A stretch of DNA of 64,000 nucleotides from Brevibacillus_H ginsengisoli (GTDB lineage: Bacteria > Bacillota > Bacilli > Brevibacillales > Brevibacillaceae), in assembly GCF_050113715.1 (NCBI RefSeq), contig NZ_JBNJQR010000003.1, positions 186,001-250,000 on the forward strand, read 5' to 3'. The position numbers were made by a program, and so were the translations under genes. The notes under the pieces are model-generated. The model ran no database searches. It was not told where the DNA came from and worked only from the letters and a program-made list of their open reading frames with translations. Shown one piece after another: positions 26,424-34,446 of the stretch; the first letter of the stretch is position 1; every line of letters starts with the position of its first letter.

Positions 26424-26975
26424 ATGAAAATTCTAGTGTTAAATGGCAGCTCGCGAGAACGAGGAAATACGGAGCGGCTAACGCAAGCGGTTCTTCGGGA
26501 CCTTCCGCATACTGTGATTAACTTGCGTGAGAAGCGCATCCTGCCGATCGATGACAAACGACATACGGAAGAGGGTTTTCAGCCGGTCGATGATGAGTTC
26601 GATGAAGTGATCACACAGATGCTCAGTCATGATCTGCTGATTTTTGCCACGCCACTATATTGGTACGGCATGTCCGGGTTAATGAAGAACTTCGTGGATC
26701 GGTGGTCTCAGGCGCTCCGTGATTCCCGTTATACCTTCAAGGATGACATGATGAAAAAAGAAGCATACGTCGTGATCGTTGGCGGGGACAATCCAAGGAT
26801 CAAAGCGTTGCCGCTGGTTCAGCAATTTCAGTACATTTTCGGGTTTGTTTCGACTCCATTCCGTGGCTATGTGATTGGTGAAGGCGGCAAACCAGGCGAT
26901 GTGGAAAACGACGAACGCGCGATGCTGGAAGCGGAAGCTCTACATAAGCAGTTGAACATGAAGCTCCACGGATAA
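26424..26975 (+). CDS. NADPH-dependent FMN reductase/flavodoxin-fold oxidoreductase
   Basis: 183 residues. The flavodoxin-like start KILVLNGSSRERGNTERLTQ binds the FMN phosphate, and FATPLYWYGMSGLMKNFVDRW is the signature of the NADPH-dependent FMN reductase/WrbA-like family. AAGGAG lies right after the stop of the regulator gene and seven bases before the ATG, so it is co-transcribed with it. A direct link with molybdenum metabolism is not known. Confidence 0.88.
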   Translation: MKILVLNGSSRERGNTERLTQAVLRDLPHTVINLREKRILPIDDKRHTEEGFQPVDDEFDEVITQMLSHDLLIFATPLYWYGMSGLMKNFVDRWSQALRDSRYTFKDDMMKKEAYVVIVGGDNPRIKALPLVQQFQYIFGFVSTPFRGYVIGEGGKPGDVENDERAMLEAEALHKQLNMKLHG

Positions 26976-26979
26976 TACG

Positions 26980-27013
26980 AAAAAAGGCGGTAGGCTATAA
27001 TGCCTGCCGCCTT
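26980..27013 (-). terminator. Terminator between converging genes
   Basis: Perfect twelve-base stem AAGGCGGTAGGC with its complement GCCTGCCGCCTT (one G-T pair region), six-base loop. The U-run (TTTTTT) is on the minus side, serving the nuclease gene; it may also slow the plus-strand transcript. Confidence 0.85.
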
Positions 27014-27032
27014 GCTGTTATTGTGGTTCAAA

Positions 27033-27812
27033 CTATTTCCCCGCCTTTCGGAAGCCCGCATCCTTAGCTTCTTGCTCGGTACAGAACCATTCTTCCGGTT
27101 TGGTCTTTTCATAAGCAGGGCTATCCGGGAGATGATAGATTTTCTCGCCCTTCTTGTTGATGTTACCTTTAATTTGCGGATTGGCACAACCAGCTTTAGG
27201 GACTGCCGATTGTGATGGATTGGATTGCTTTGGTTGTTGCGATTTGTTCGATTCGTGCGTAGACTTGTTCGCTTTGTCAATCACTTCCGGGTGATACCCG
27301 TCCTGTCTGGCATAATCCTCGATGGACCAGATCCCAAGGCCTTTTTTCTGTGCTTCTGACTGGATGGCGCGATATTTGTCCACGTATTTAACATTGGGGG
27401 CATAAATGTAGGCGACGCGAGCTAGGCCTTGTTCAAGCAGCATTTCCTGAACCGACTTCCCGTTTACATAGATGTAATAGAGGTATCGACCATATTTGTC
27501 AGGGCCAGGGGAGACGTCCTTCTCTAGCTCAATCTCTTGACCGTCTAACAGCTTTTTGGTAAATTGGGACGCTTCCTCTCCGAAGGGCTGTTTGCCGAGT
27601 CGCGGATGGTGCGTCTCCGGTGTATCAACCAAGAGAAAACGGATGGTGGCTGTCTTGTTGTCGAAGCGGGCTTTAATCGTGTCTCCGTCAATCACCTCTA
27701 CTACTTGAGCGGGGATCCGATTGGGATCTGATTTGGCGGTAGATTGAGAACAAGCCGTCAAAAGAAGAATGAGAGCCAAAAGATAGAATGTGAGTATTTT
27801 CTTGGTTCGCAT
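27033..27812 (-). CDS. Thermonuclease-family (SNase) lipoprotein
   Basis: 259 residues. Lipobox LTAC (Cys21) anchors it outside the membrane. The staphylococcal-nuclease domain covers about 35-165 with VIDGDTIKARF, TIRFLLVDTPET, YGRYLYYIYV and LLEQGLARV; the catalytic Asp, Arg and Glu positions are present. A Ser/Gln/Lys linker leads to a C-terminal 50-residue Cys-containing module (CANPQIKGNINKKGEKIYH ... WFCTEQEA), also seen at the end of other secreted nucleases. It degrades extracellular DNA or RNA. GAAAAGGTG precedes the ATG. Confidence 0.9.
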   Translation of the reverse strand: MRTKKILTFYLLALILLLTACSQSTAKSDPNRIPAQVVEVIDGDTIKARFDNKTATIRFLLVDTPETHHPRLGKQPFGEEASQFTKKLLDGQEIELEKDVSPGPDKYGRYLYYIYVNGKSVQEMLLEQGLARVAYIYAPNVKYVDKYRAIQSEAQKKGLGIWSIEDYARQDGYHPEVIDKANKSTHESNKSQQPKQSNPSQSAVPKAGCANPQIKGNINKKGEKIYHLPDSPAYEKTKPEEWFCTEQEAKDAGFRKAGK

Positions 27813-28036
27813 GTTTTCACCTTTTCTATGTAAGTTTCTTTCTGGTGGTGTCTACCATTATAAATTTTCATGAAAAAAGAAGCAAAAGCAACAGAAACAA
27901 ATCCGAAGAACGTGACGTAAAAAGTAACGGACCGAAGACTTATTGGCGTAATCAACATGGGGAATAGAACAGCCGATAATGAAATAGACGCATCTTCTTC
28001 AGATACGTCTTGATTTTCAGGGGAGGTATTATTGAG

Positions 28037-28387
28037 ATGGAACTGTTTCGCTTTGATCGAGAGGTTGGCCGAGAAATTAAGGCATTTAATAGCACCAATT
28101 TCATTATGAGTAGAATCGGCCATTTGGAGGAAGTTCACCTTGGTCTTATGCACATTGGCGAGAATGGGGTGGTTGGTTACCATCAGGCGGTGACTCCTCA
28201 GATGTTTCTGGTTGTTGCGGGTGAAGGCTGGGTGCGTGGTGAAGAGCAGGAACGTACGCCAATCAGGGCAGGTCAAGCGGCTTTTTGGCAAACGGGTGAG
28301 TGGCATGAATCAGGCTCTCTTCATGGCATGACGGTGATTGTGATTGAATCCAGTTCCTTGGATTCCACGCTTTGGGATCAACTCTAA
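28037..28387 (+). CDS. Small cupin-domain protein
   Basis: 116 residues with a single cupin barrel: GENGVVGYHQAVTPQMFLVV holds metal-site motif 1 in altered form, and GQAAFWQTGEWHESGSLHGM is motif 2 with two histidines. The start is ATG with GGGGAGG eleven bases upstream. Function is unknown; cupins of this size bind small ligands or sugars. It is isolated between the nuclease and UvrA-like genes. Confidence 0.78.
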   Translation: MELFRFDREVGREIKAFNSTNFIMSRIGHLEEVHLGLMHIGENGVVGYHQAVTPQMFLVVAGEGWVRGEEQERTPIRAGQAAFWQTGEWHESGSLHGMTVIVIESSSLDSTLWDQL

Positions 28388-28687
28388 TTTCCTCTGTTCG
28401 CAGTCAAATGGATTAGGTTGATGGTGTTGATTTGATGCAATTTCTGAAAGAGGAAAGCTCTTACTTTTGAAAAATACGTATTAGACTATTCAATCCTTCC
28501 GTACGAAAAGCCACAATATGCCACCTCACTGGCATTGCATAAATCCTGTCGCCTCTCATCTTCCGTCAGCGGAAGTGAGCGGCGACAAGATGATCCGATA
28601 AAGACAAAGGGCTTTCCAAGTGCCATATACTCCTTGATAGCAAGGAAGTCATCTTGGATAACCCTGTAGTTGTAAGCACTTCTACGT
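28388..28687. other. Gene-poor 300-base region with a strong hairpin
   Basis: No complete convincing gene. It contains a short open frame on the minus strand (28486-28626) and a strong 41-base hairpin (28547-28587) with blocks TGTCGCC, CTCA and CTTCCG all paired around a four-base TCAG loop. No U-run follows on either strand, so it is not a plain terminator. Confidence 0.6.
28486..28626 (-). pseudogene. Possible gene remnant (46 aa from the first ATG)
   Basis: On the minus strand a frame with protein-like composition (MALGKPFVFIGSSCRRSLPL, ending FSYGRIE) ends at TAG. The frame stays open upstream (SAYNYRVIQDDFLAIKEY) until it runs into the end of the UvrA-like gene in another frame, with no start codon or ribosome site of its own. 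That looks like the 3' end of a gene whose beginning was lost. The source family is not recognised. Confidence 0.35.
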
Positions 28688-30958
28688 TTATGGTACCTGG
28701 CCGGTTTCTGCCTTGCGCAAATACGCCCCCGTTATCGAATGCTCGGCAGCAGAAAGCTGGACAGGAGTGCCTTGGAATACAATTCGGCCACCCCGGTGGC
28801 CGCCCTCGGGACCCATGTCAATGATCCAGTCTGCGCTCTTGATCACATCCAGGTTGTGTTCGATGACCACCACCGTGTTGCCCCCGTCGACCAAGCGGTT
28901 CATAATGTCCATCAGACGAGAGATATCGGACATATGCAGTCCGGTTGTCGGCTCGTCCATTATATAGAGACTGCCTTCCTTGTGAAGTTCCCCGGCCAGT
29001 TTGATGCGTTGGCATTCCCCGCCCGATAAGGTGCTCAGAGGCTGGCCCAGCGTTACGTATCCGAGTCCCACATCCTCCAGCGTTTGCAATTGACGGAGCA
29101 GTTCCTTCCTGCTGAAGAACTCCGAAGCTTCCCGTACCGTCATGGCGAGGACGTCGCTGATGGATTTTCCGTTCAGCTTATACTCTAGCACTTCATCGCT
29201 GAACCGCCTGCCCGCGCAAATTTCACAAGTCGTCCTTATTGGATCGAGAAAGGCCAAATCCGTGTATATCATCCCGAGACCCTGACAGTTGGAACAAGCT
29301 CCCTTGGAGTTGAAGCTGAACAACGATGCGCTCACCTTGTTGGCGGCTGCGAACAGCCGCCGGATCTCGTCCATCATCCCCGTATAAGTGGCCGGATTGG
29401 AGCGGATGGATGTGCCCACGGCTGACTGGTCGATGACAATCGACTCTGGATGCAATGGCAGGAATGCTCCGTTAATCAACGTACTTTTGCCTGAGCCGGC
29501 TACACCCGTTACCACGGTCAGTACACCGACCGGGATATCGACGGTCACATCCTTCAGATTGTGAAGCTTGGCGCTGGTGACGGTCATCCAGTCCATAGGC
29601 ACCCTGGTTGAAGTTTTCAAGGGCAGACTTTGCTTCAAGTACCGTCCTGTCAAGGTATCCGCGCGGAGCAAGCCCGCAAAGTCGCCTTCGTAGACGATTT
29701 CTCCGCCGCGGGTTCCCGCATAAGGTCCGACATCAATGATGTAATCGGCGATCACCATTACTTCGCGGTCGTGTTCGACGACGAGCACGGTATTCCCTTT
29801 GTCCCGGAGCTGGCACAGCATGCCGTTCAGACGATGGACATCCCGCGGATGCAGCCCGACGCTCGGCTCGTCGAAAATGTAGATCATGTCGGTAAGACTG
29901 CTGCTCAGATGACGGACCATCTTGATGCGCTGCGACTCCCCGCCCGACAAAGTTGAGGTCTGTCGGTCCAGACTCAGATACTCCAGCCCGATGGAGACCA
30001 GATGGTTCAGCCGGGTCAGAATCCCGTCAATCATCGGGCCGGCAACGGGATCCCGAATGGCTCCGATCATACGAATAAGCTCTCCAATCTCCATCGCTGC
30101 GCATTGGGCTATGTTGTAACCGTTAATCCGGCAGCCCAAGGCCTCTTGATTAAGCCGGCTTCCCCCGCAAAGGCTGCATTCGCTGTAGGACAGGAACCGG
30201 TCAATAGATTCGCGTTTGGCTTCGGACATCTCGCTGCTGTCCCGCTTCAAATACAGGCGGGTGAATTTGGGCAGCAGACCTTCGTAATCCGATTCGATTG
30301 CCCCGCCTTTGGTGTGGTAAACGATCTTGCTCTCTTTACCGTGAAGGAGGACATCCCACTCTTCCGGCGTATAGTCAGCGAGCCGCTTGTCGTTGTCGAA
30401 CAAGCCAGAATGGGCATAAGTATTCCATAACCAGCTCCCCACTTTAAATGCGGGGAACAGGATCGCGCCTTCATTCAGCGACTTGGACCTGTCAAGCAGC
30501 TTATCTACATCGAACTGCACCACCTGTCCGACTCCGGAACATTCCGGGCACATACCGGCCGGGTCGTTAAACGAGAATACATGCGAATTGCCGGCAAAAG
30601 GTTTACCGATTCTGGAGAACAGCAGCCGGAGCATTGCATAAATATCCGTGATCGTGCCGACCGTCGAACGTGAGTTGCCGCCGAGCCTTTTCTGATCGAT
30701 CACAACCACCGTAGACAAGTTCTGGATGAGATCGGTATCCGGCTGACTAAACCGGGGCAGCCGATTGCGGATGAATGCGGAAAACGTCTCGTTAAGCTGC
30801 CGCTGAGCTTCGGCGCTAATGGTGTCGAAGACCAAGGAAGATTTGCCCGATCCCGAGACGCCGGTGAAGATCGTGATTTTTCGCTTCGGGATGCGGACAT
30901 TCACGTTTTTCAGGTTATTCTCGCGTGCTCCTTCAATTACGATATCATTGACGTCCAT
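28688..30958 (-). CDS. UvrA-like ABC protein (short, UvrA2/DrrC-type)
   Basis: 756 residues with two ABC ATPase halves: Walker A GVSGSGKSSL and GVAGSGKSTL, signatures TLSGGESQRIKMV and TLSGGECQRIKLAGEL, Walker B IFDEPSVGLHP and MDEPTTGLHM, plus zinc-finger cysteine pairs CPEC and CSNC/CEIC. Classical UvrA is about 940-950 residues; this form is shorter, like UvrA2/DrrC proteins linked with resistance to DNA-binding drugs. The ATG preceded by AGGTGG is preferred over an upstream GTG. GC content is clearly higher than in the neighbours, suggesting acquisition. A palindrome lies upstream. Confidence 0.92.
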   Translation of the reverse strand: MDVNDIVIEGARENNLKNVNVRIPKRKITIFTGVSGSGKSSLVFDTISAEAQRQLNETFSAFIRNRLPRFSQPDTDLIQNLSTVVVIDQKRLGGNSRSTVGTITDIYAMLRLLFSRIGKPFAGNSHVFSFNDPAGMCPECSGVGQVVQFDVDKLLDRSKSLNEGAILFPAFKVGSWLWNTYAHSGLFDNDKRLADYTPEEWDVLLHGKESKIVYHTKGGAIESDYEGLLPKFTRLYLKRDSSEMSEAKRESIDRFLSYSECSLCGGSRLNQEALGCRINGYNIAQCAAMEIGELIRMIGAIRDPVAGPMIDGILTRLNHLVSIGLEYLSLDRQTSTLSGGESQRIKMVRHLSSSLTDMIYIFDEPSVGLHPRDVHRLNGMLCQLRDKGNTVLVVEHDREVMVIADYIIDVGPYAGTRGGEIVYEGDFAGLLRADTLTGRYLKQSLPLKTSTRVPMDWMTVTSAKLHNLKDVTVDIPVGVLTVVTGVAGSGKSTLINGAFLPLHPESIVIDQSAVGTSIRSNPATYTGMMDEIRRLFAAANKVSASLFSFNSKGACSNCQGLGMIYTDLAFLDPIRTTCEICAGRRFSDEVLEYKLNGKSISDVLAMTVREASEFFSRKELLRQLQTLEDVGLGYVTLGQPLSTLSGGECQRIKLAGELHKEGSLYIMDEPTTGLHMSDISRLMDIMNRLVDGGNTVVVIEHNLDVIKSADWIIDMGPEGGHRGGRIVFQGTPVQLSAAEHSITGAYLRKAETGQVP

Positions 30959-31008
30959 AGACTCCACCTCGGATTTCTATTTTCTAAGCTTTCACAGTAT
31001 AACTGAAG

Positions 31009-31033
31009 AATCATGACAACAAGTGTCATGATT
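31009..31033 (-). promoter_or_regulatory. Inverted repeat upstream of the UvrA-like gene
   Basis: Ten-base perfect arms AATCATGACA/TGTCATGATT with a five-base spacer, 50 bases before the gene and just upstream of a minus-strand TATACT. This is the size and place of a TetR- or MarR-type operator. No regulator gene is adjacent. The TGTCATGA half-site is also in the MarR palindrome at 9414-9425. Confidence 0.55.
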
Positions 31034-31139
31034 AGACGAATGATTTCATAAAGTTTGTTCGGCACCTGGAAGGCTGACGATGCAGAGACTCGCCAGAGCA
31101 ACCGGGGCGAAAATAAGTTTTAGACTGAACCCCATAAAT

Positions 31140-31189
31140 GAAAAAGCGGCGGTCGAAGACCAAAAAATAAAGTCTTAGACTTGCCGCTA
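31140..31189 (-). terminator. Terminator of the DHFR-like gene
   Basis: AGCGGC/GCCGCT outer stem and AAGAC/GTCTT inner stem, followed on the minus strand by TTTTTC, 33 bases after the stop of the DHFR-like gene. Confidence 0.7.
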
Positions 31190-31221
31190 AACTAACGATT
31201 TTATCATTGGAATGTGTAATA

Positions 31222-31779
31222 TTATTTGTTCGCATCAAAATGATAAATTAGTTGTACAACGCCTGAGGAGAACGTTCTGGTATTAACCATTTTTAAATTC
31301 AACCTCTGTTTTATATCCGCAAACAGCGGTTTCCCTTCTCCCAAAACAACAGGGTGAACAGATAATCTAAATTCATCAACAAGTCCTAAATTGATAAAAG
31401 TTGTAATCAGACTTGCTCCACCATATAGCCAGATGTCTTTACCAGGCTTATTCTTTATTTTATTTACTTCTTCGAGAATACTATCATTTATGAATACTGC
31501 TTTATTATCAGTCCCCTTTTGCGTCCTGGAAAACACATATTTCTCTTTACTATGAACCAATTGCCAAAATTCTTTTTCAAAATCCGTAGGTTCGATTTCC
31601 GGAGTAAATTGTCCCCATAAATCATAGCTTTTTCTTCCATAGAAAATGGCATCAATTTGATTTAAAAAATTTTTAAACCCCAGCTCAGAGTCCATAATGC
31701 ACCAATCAACTTCACCATTTTTCCCTTCAATAAAACCATCTAAAGTAACTGCTAAATCTAAAATAATTCTTCGTTTCAT
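31222..31779 (-). CDS. Dihydrofolate reductase-like protein (RibD C-terminal family)
   Basis: 185 residues. MKRRIILDLAVTLDGFIEG at the start and IWLYGGASLITTFINLGLVD (the NADPH-binding GGxxL loop) are the two marks of the RibD_C/DHFR-like family (YyaP/YwjB type). These are NADPH oxidoreductases of unknown substrate; a true folate role is unlikely because active-site residues of FolA are not all present. AAAGGAG precedes the ATG. The gene is noticeably AT-rich beside the GC-rich UvrA-like gene, suggesting different histories. Confidence 0.87.
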   Translation of the reverse strand: MKRRIILDLAVTLDGFIEGKNGEVDWCIMDSELGFKNFLNQIDAIFYGRKSYDLWGQFTPEIEPTDFEKEFWQLVHSKEKYVFSRTQKGTDNKAVFINDSILEEVNKIKNKPGKDIWLYGGASLITTFINLGLVDEFRLSVHPVVLGEGKPLFADIKQRLNLKMVNTRTFSSGVVQLIYHFDANK

Positions 31780-32239
31780 GATTTATTACTCCTTTCGTTA
31801 ATCTACCACCCATTATAGACCTCAAATACGTCACCTTATGTCATATTAAAAAGAGAGGATATCTTTTTAACAATGCTGTCCGTCAGAGCGATTCCCTAAA
31901 AGCAATACAAGCATTTCTTCTACGTGGGTTCTCATCAACCATTGAAAATAGTTTCAACACGAAAGTAAGTTGTATCCACCGTTGAAATCCTTTTTAGGGC
32001 ATACGGGAATAGAAGAAACGCTCTTGAACATTTCCCTAGAGCTGTTATCTACTGCACACATTCTCCACAAGATGCCCTGAAGTTTACCATCCCATGGCTC
32101 AACGGGTCTAAGCCCTTACATTCCATTAGACAATACACCTTTTAATAATATTAGTTCAATTCCTGTGTTGTTATTATTGAATAGATCGGTTATACATCCA
32201 TGCTTTTCACGTCTAACAACTTGAGGCGAAATGAATTTC
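31780..32239. other. ORF-free 460-base region with interleaved complementary segments
   Basis: No reading frame of convincing quality on either strand. CCCTAAAA (31894-31901) pairs with TTTTAGGG (31992-31999), and GCATTTCTTCT (31911-31921) pairs with AGAAGAAACGC (32011-32021, one mismatch). These pairs interleave, as in a pseudoknot. TTGAAA/TTTCAA/GTTGAAA blocks lie between. No terminal repeats or transposase remnant was recognised. Confidence 0.5.
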
Positions 32240-33016
32240 TTAAGTAAGAAACTTCATTACCTCTTTAATATAACGTTCAGGCTCTTCGATACTTGGGGCA
32301 TGACCAGAATGCATAAATTCAATGAAGGTCGTATCAGATATCAGGGAAGCGGTCTCTTTACCTCTATCTGGAGGATTCAAACCGTCATATTTTCCACTAA
32401 TGACTAATGTGAGTGCGGTAATTTTATTCAAATTATCTCGGAAATCAAATCCTTCTAGTGCTTTGTTTGATGCTTCTTGCTCTTGAGGCAATGTCAGCAT
32501 TGCCTGTTGATCATTAAAATCGCTAAAAGCTTTCTGAACAGCTGTGTAATTATGAAAGATATACTTGAAAGCACGGTTGAATTTTTCTTCAAAAGAGAGT
32601 CCCTCTAGTTCCTCTGCATGACGGGCGAAAAGCTCTTGCATGGAAGATGTTTTGCCATGGCTTTTCGGGACAACGAGAATCAGCTTCTTTATTCGATCGG
32701 GGACGGCAATCGCCACACCATGCGCGATATAACTCCCCATGGAGATTCCCATAAGATCTACAGTTTCATCCCCGAGATGATCCAACAGGTTAATCACATC
32801 TTGTACATGCTCTTCCATCGTATAATGGGGGGGGCGGGCTGACTTTCCATGTCCGCGCGAATCTAGTGCAATAATACGAAAATGTTCTTTCAGCCAGTTG
32901 ATTTCATGCCTCATCATCTTGCTGCTACCATGAAGACCATGAAGTAAAACTAAAGGAGAACCTTCTCCTTCTTCATAATAATAAAGTTGTGCACCGTTTG
33001 AAGTAAAAGTCGGCAT
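32240..33016 (-). CDS. Alpha/beta hydrolase
   Basis: 258 residues. The fold's usual landmarks are LVLLHGLHGSSKMM (oxyanion HG), the nucleophile elbow GISMGS, and HSGHAPSIEEPE carrying the C-terminal histidine; the acid is likely in SGKYDGLNPP. This pattern fits the haloperoxidase/esterase branch. The ATG with GGGGTG upstream is favoured over a GTG nine bases earlier. Cytoplasmic, substrate unknown. Confidence 0.87.
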   Translation of the reverse strand: MPTFTSNGAQLYYYEEGEGSPLVLLHGLHGSSKMMRHEINWLKEHFRIIALDSRGHGKSARPPHYTMEEHVQDVINLLDHLGDETVDLMGISMGSYIAHGVAIAVPDRIKKLILVVPKSHGKTSSMQELFARHAEELEGLSFEEKFNRAFKYIFHNYTAVQKAFSDFNDQQAMLTLPQEQEASNKALEGFDFRDNLNKITALTLVISGKYDGLNPPDRGKETASLISDTTFIEFMHSGHAPSIEEPERYIKEVMKFLT

Positions 33017-33352
33017 TTTTGTCACCCCGTTGAATTATAGAAGTATATTCTTTTCGTGAATAATCGCCACTTTATTAATCTTAAAACACCGTTCTGGGTT
33101 GTAAATATTTCCATTTCCATATCACTACGCTAACCTGCCCGGTAGCTGAATAACTTACTGTCAGTCTAGAACGTTATTATCACATAACATCCTCAACAAG
33201 TTACCTCAGCCAAAGTGAGAGAATTCAAGCGACAAATCCTAACCAAATCAGAATGATGAGGATTCCGGCAATCTAATTACTGCCTTGTTGTTTTCTTTCA
33301 TCACAAACAGCTTGGCATGCAGCGGTGTCTTTGGATCACGATAGGCTCAGAT
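33017..33352. other. Gene-free region with a short coding-like remnant
   Basis: Nothing with a start and ribosome site. On the minus strand 33248-33346 stays open and reads DPKTPLHAKLFVMKENN, then KAVIRLPESSSF before a stop. The HAK pattern is faintly like a phospholipase D-type motif, but the segment is only 33 codons, so it is noted only as a possible remnant. Confidence 0.4.
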
Positions 33353-33384
33353 TTAAAAAATGCTCCGCTAAACGCCGGAGCATT
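33353..33384 (-). terminator. Terminator of the 68-residue gene
   Basis: Perfect nine-base stem AATGCTCCG/CGGAGCATT spanning the stop codon, followed by TTTTTT on the minus strand. Confidence 0.85.
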
Positions 33385-33574
33385 CCACTTCCTGTATGAG
33401 ATTTTTCACCTTTTGGCGGAGCTCATCTGACTCATCCAAATTGACATCGATAGTAAAATGCAGCGACTTTAGTTTGTTCAAGGTTGATTCCTTGGTAATA
33501 CATCGGAGGGTGTGGTCTATCATGGTGCATTCAAGTTCCTGCGTGACATACCTTCTCAGTTGATTGCGATTCAC
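33368..33574 (-). CDS. Small helical hypothetical protein (68 aa)
   Basis: 68 residues from a GTG start with GGAGG nine bases upstream: MNRNQLRRYVTQELE at the start, one cysteine in each of LECTM and LRCIT, and a charged helix LDESDELRQKVKNLIQEVE at the end. A strong terminator overlaps the stop. I do not recognise the family. It is divergent from the next small gene. Confidence 0.6.
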   Translation of the reverse strand: MNRNQLRRYVTQELECTMIDHTLRCITKESTLNKLKSLHFTIDVNLDESDELRQKVKNLIQEVECSGV

Positions 33575-33744
33575 GCAAATCCACCTCCACATTCTCATTA
33601 TCTCCATCATAATCGTTCAGTTGCGCAAAGACTGTCGAGATATGTAAGGACGATGGGAAAATGTGAAATGGAAATTCACAGGATACATGCGACACATGTG
33701 GGAAGACTAACACCGAATCGCTGATCTGTGTCGAGGAGGGCAAT

Positions 33745-33957
33745 ATGGAGATGAACATGGGAAACCATATGGAAACCAAAGAGATTCCGCACGTCGATAT
33801 CCCCGATGAATTCACACAAGTGGACAGGCCTGAGGTGGAAATTACCACCCCACACCCACAGCCTACGAATCCGCAAGTGGCAAGCAGCACATCTGGACTG
33901 AGTACGGTTGATCAGGAAGAGCAGACAGCTGAAATGATTGGCTTTACCCGCTCATAA
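33745..33957 (+). CDS. Small acidic hypothetical protein (70 aa)
   Basis: 70 residues, MEMNMGNHMETKEIPHVDIP at the start, Pro/Thr-rich, probably disordered, with GAGGAGG five bases before the ATG. The same frame stays open upstream for about 25 codons and reads DTCDTCGKTNTESLICVEEG, a zinc-finger-like start that lacks a usable initiation codon. Either this is fortuitous or the gene once began further upstream. Confidence 0.5.
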   Translation: MEMNMGNHMETKEIPHVDIPDEFTQVDRPEVEITTPHPQPTNPQVASSTSGLSTVDQEEQTAEMIGFTRS

Positions 33958-33981
33958 CGTTGAGCAAGATTGTATAAAGAC

Positions 33982-34311
33982 TCATCCCTTCCACCAAGGT
34001 TGAAATGGCAGAGAAGTTTGCACGCTTTCCCAATTCCCGTCAAAACGAATAGCCCGATCGTCGATATAGGCGCTCGCTTTGGGCTTGGTGTTGGTGACGG
34101 GAATGTATGGGAAAGCGTTTTTTTGTAGCCATTCGATGATTCTCTGCGGTTTTCGTACGGTATATATCACGAATTGATAACTCGACTGATTCGCGTTGAT
34201 AAATTCAAGCGCACCAGGGATGGGGTTGCCCATATGGTGTTCGCCTTGCCAGCCAGAATACTCCGCAAGTACCCCATCAAAATCTAACGCAATGATCGGC
34301 CTTTTTGCCAT
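33982..34311 (-). CDS. Small HAD-superfamily phosphatase-like protein
   Basis: 109 residues, a minimal HAD fold without a cap domain. Motif I is DFDGVLAEY (nucleophile and acid Asp), motif II is IYTVRKP, and motif IV is YIDDRAIRF. Proteins of this size occur in Bacillales genomes and phages; some act on nucleotides or 3'-phosphates, but the substrate cannot be named. It is just upstream of and divergent from ku, so a DNA-end-processing role is tempting but unsupported. No clear ribosome site stronger than GGAGGGATG... preceding the ATG. Confidence 0.78.
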   Translation of the reverse strand: MAKRPIIALDFDGVLAEYSGWQGEHHMGNPIPGALEFINANQSSYQFVIYTVRKPQRIIEWLQKNAFPYIPVTNTKPKASAYIDDRAIRFDGNWESVQTSLPFQPWWKG

Positions 34312-34446
34312 GATGCATCCCTCCGTTTACACGACTCCCGATTAGTATCCAACGATCTCACTAGCTTTCACTCAGGAAAAAGGTAACAGTCAACTTCAAA
34401 CAAGAAGAGCAAACACTACACTCAAGAGAACAGAGGAGGCAAGTGA

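Noticed and set aside
27813..28036. Membrane-like peptide on the minus strand upstream of the nuclease gene (MLITPISLRSVTFYVTFFGF region)
   Set aside because: The hydrophobic frame has no ribosome site, runs into the nuclease gene in another frame, and its upstream part is antisense to the cupin gene. Probably fortuitous.
31032..31238. Minus-strand frame behind the DHFR-like gene
   Set aside because: It overlaps the terminator hairpin and has no ribosome site or protein-like composition.
31780..32239. Group II intron or IS200/IS605 guide-RNA remnant
   Set aside because: No intron boundary motif, reverse transcriptase, TnpB or terminal hairpin could be recognised; left as unexplained sequence.
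33248..33346. Phospholipase D-like HAK motif fragment
   Set aside because: Only 33 codons, no start, and no second HKD motif; recorded as a remnant at most.
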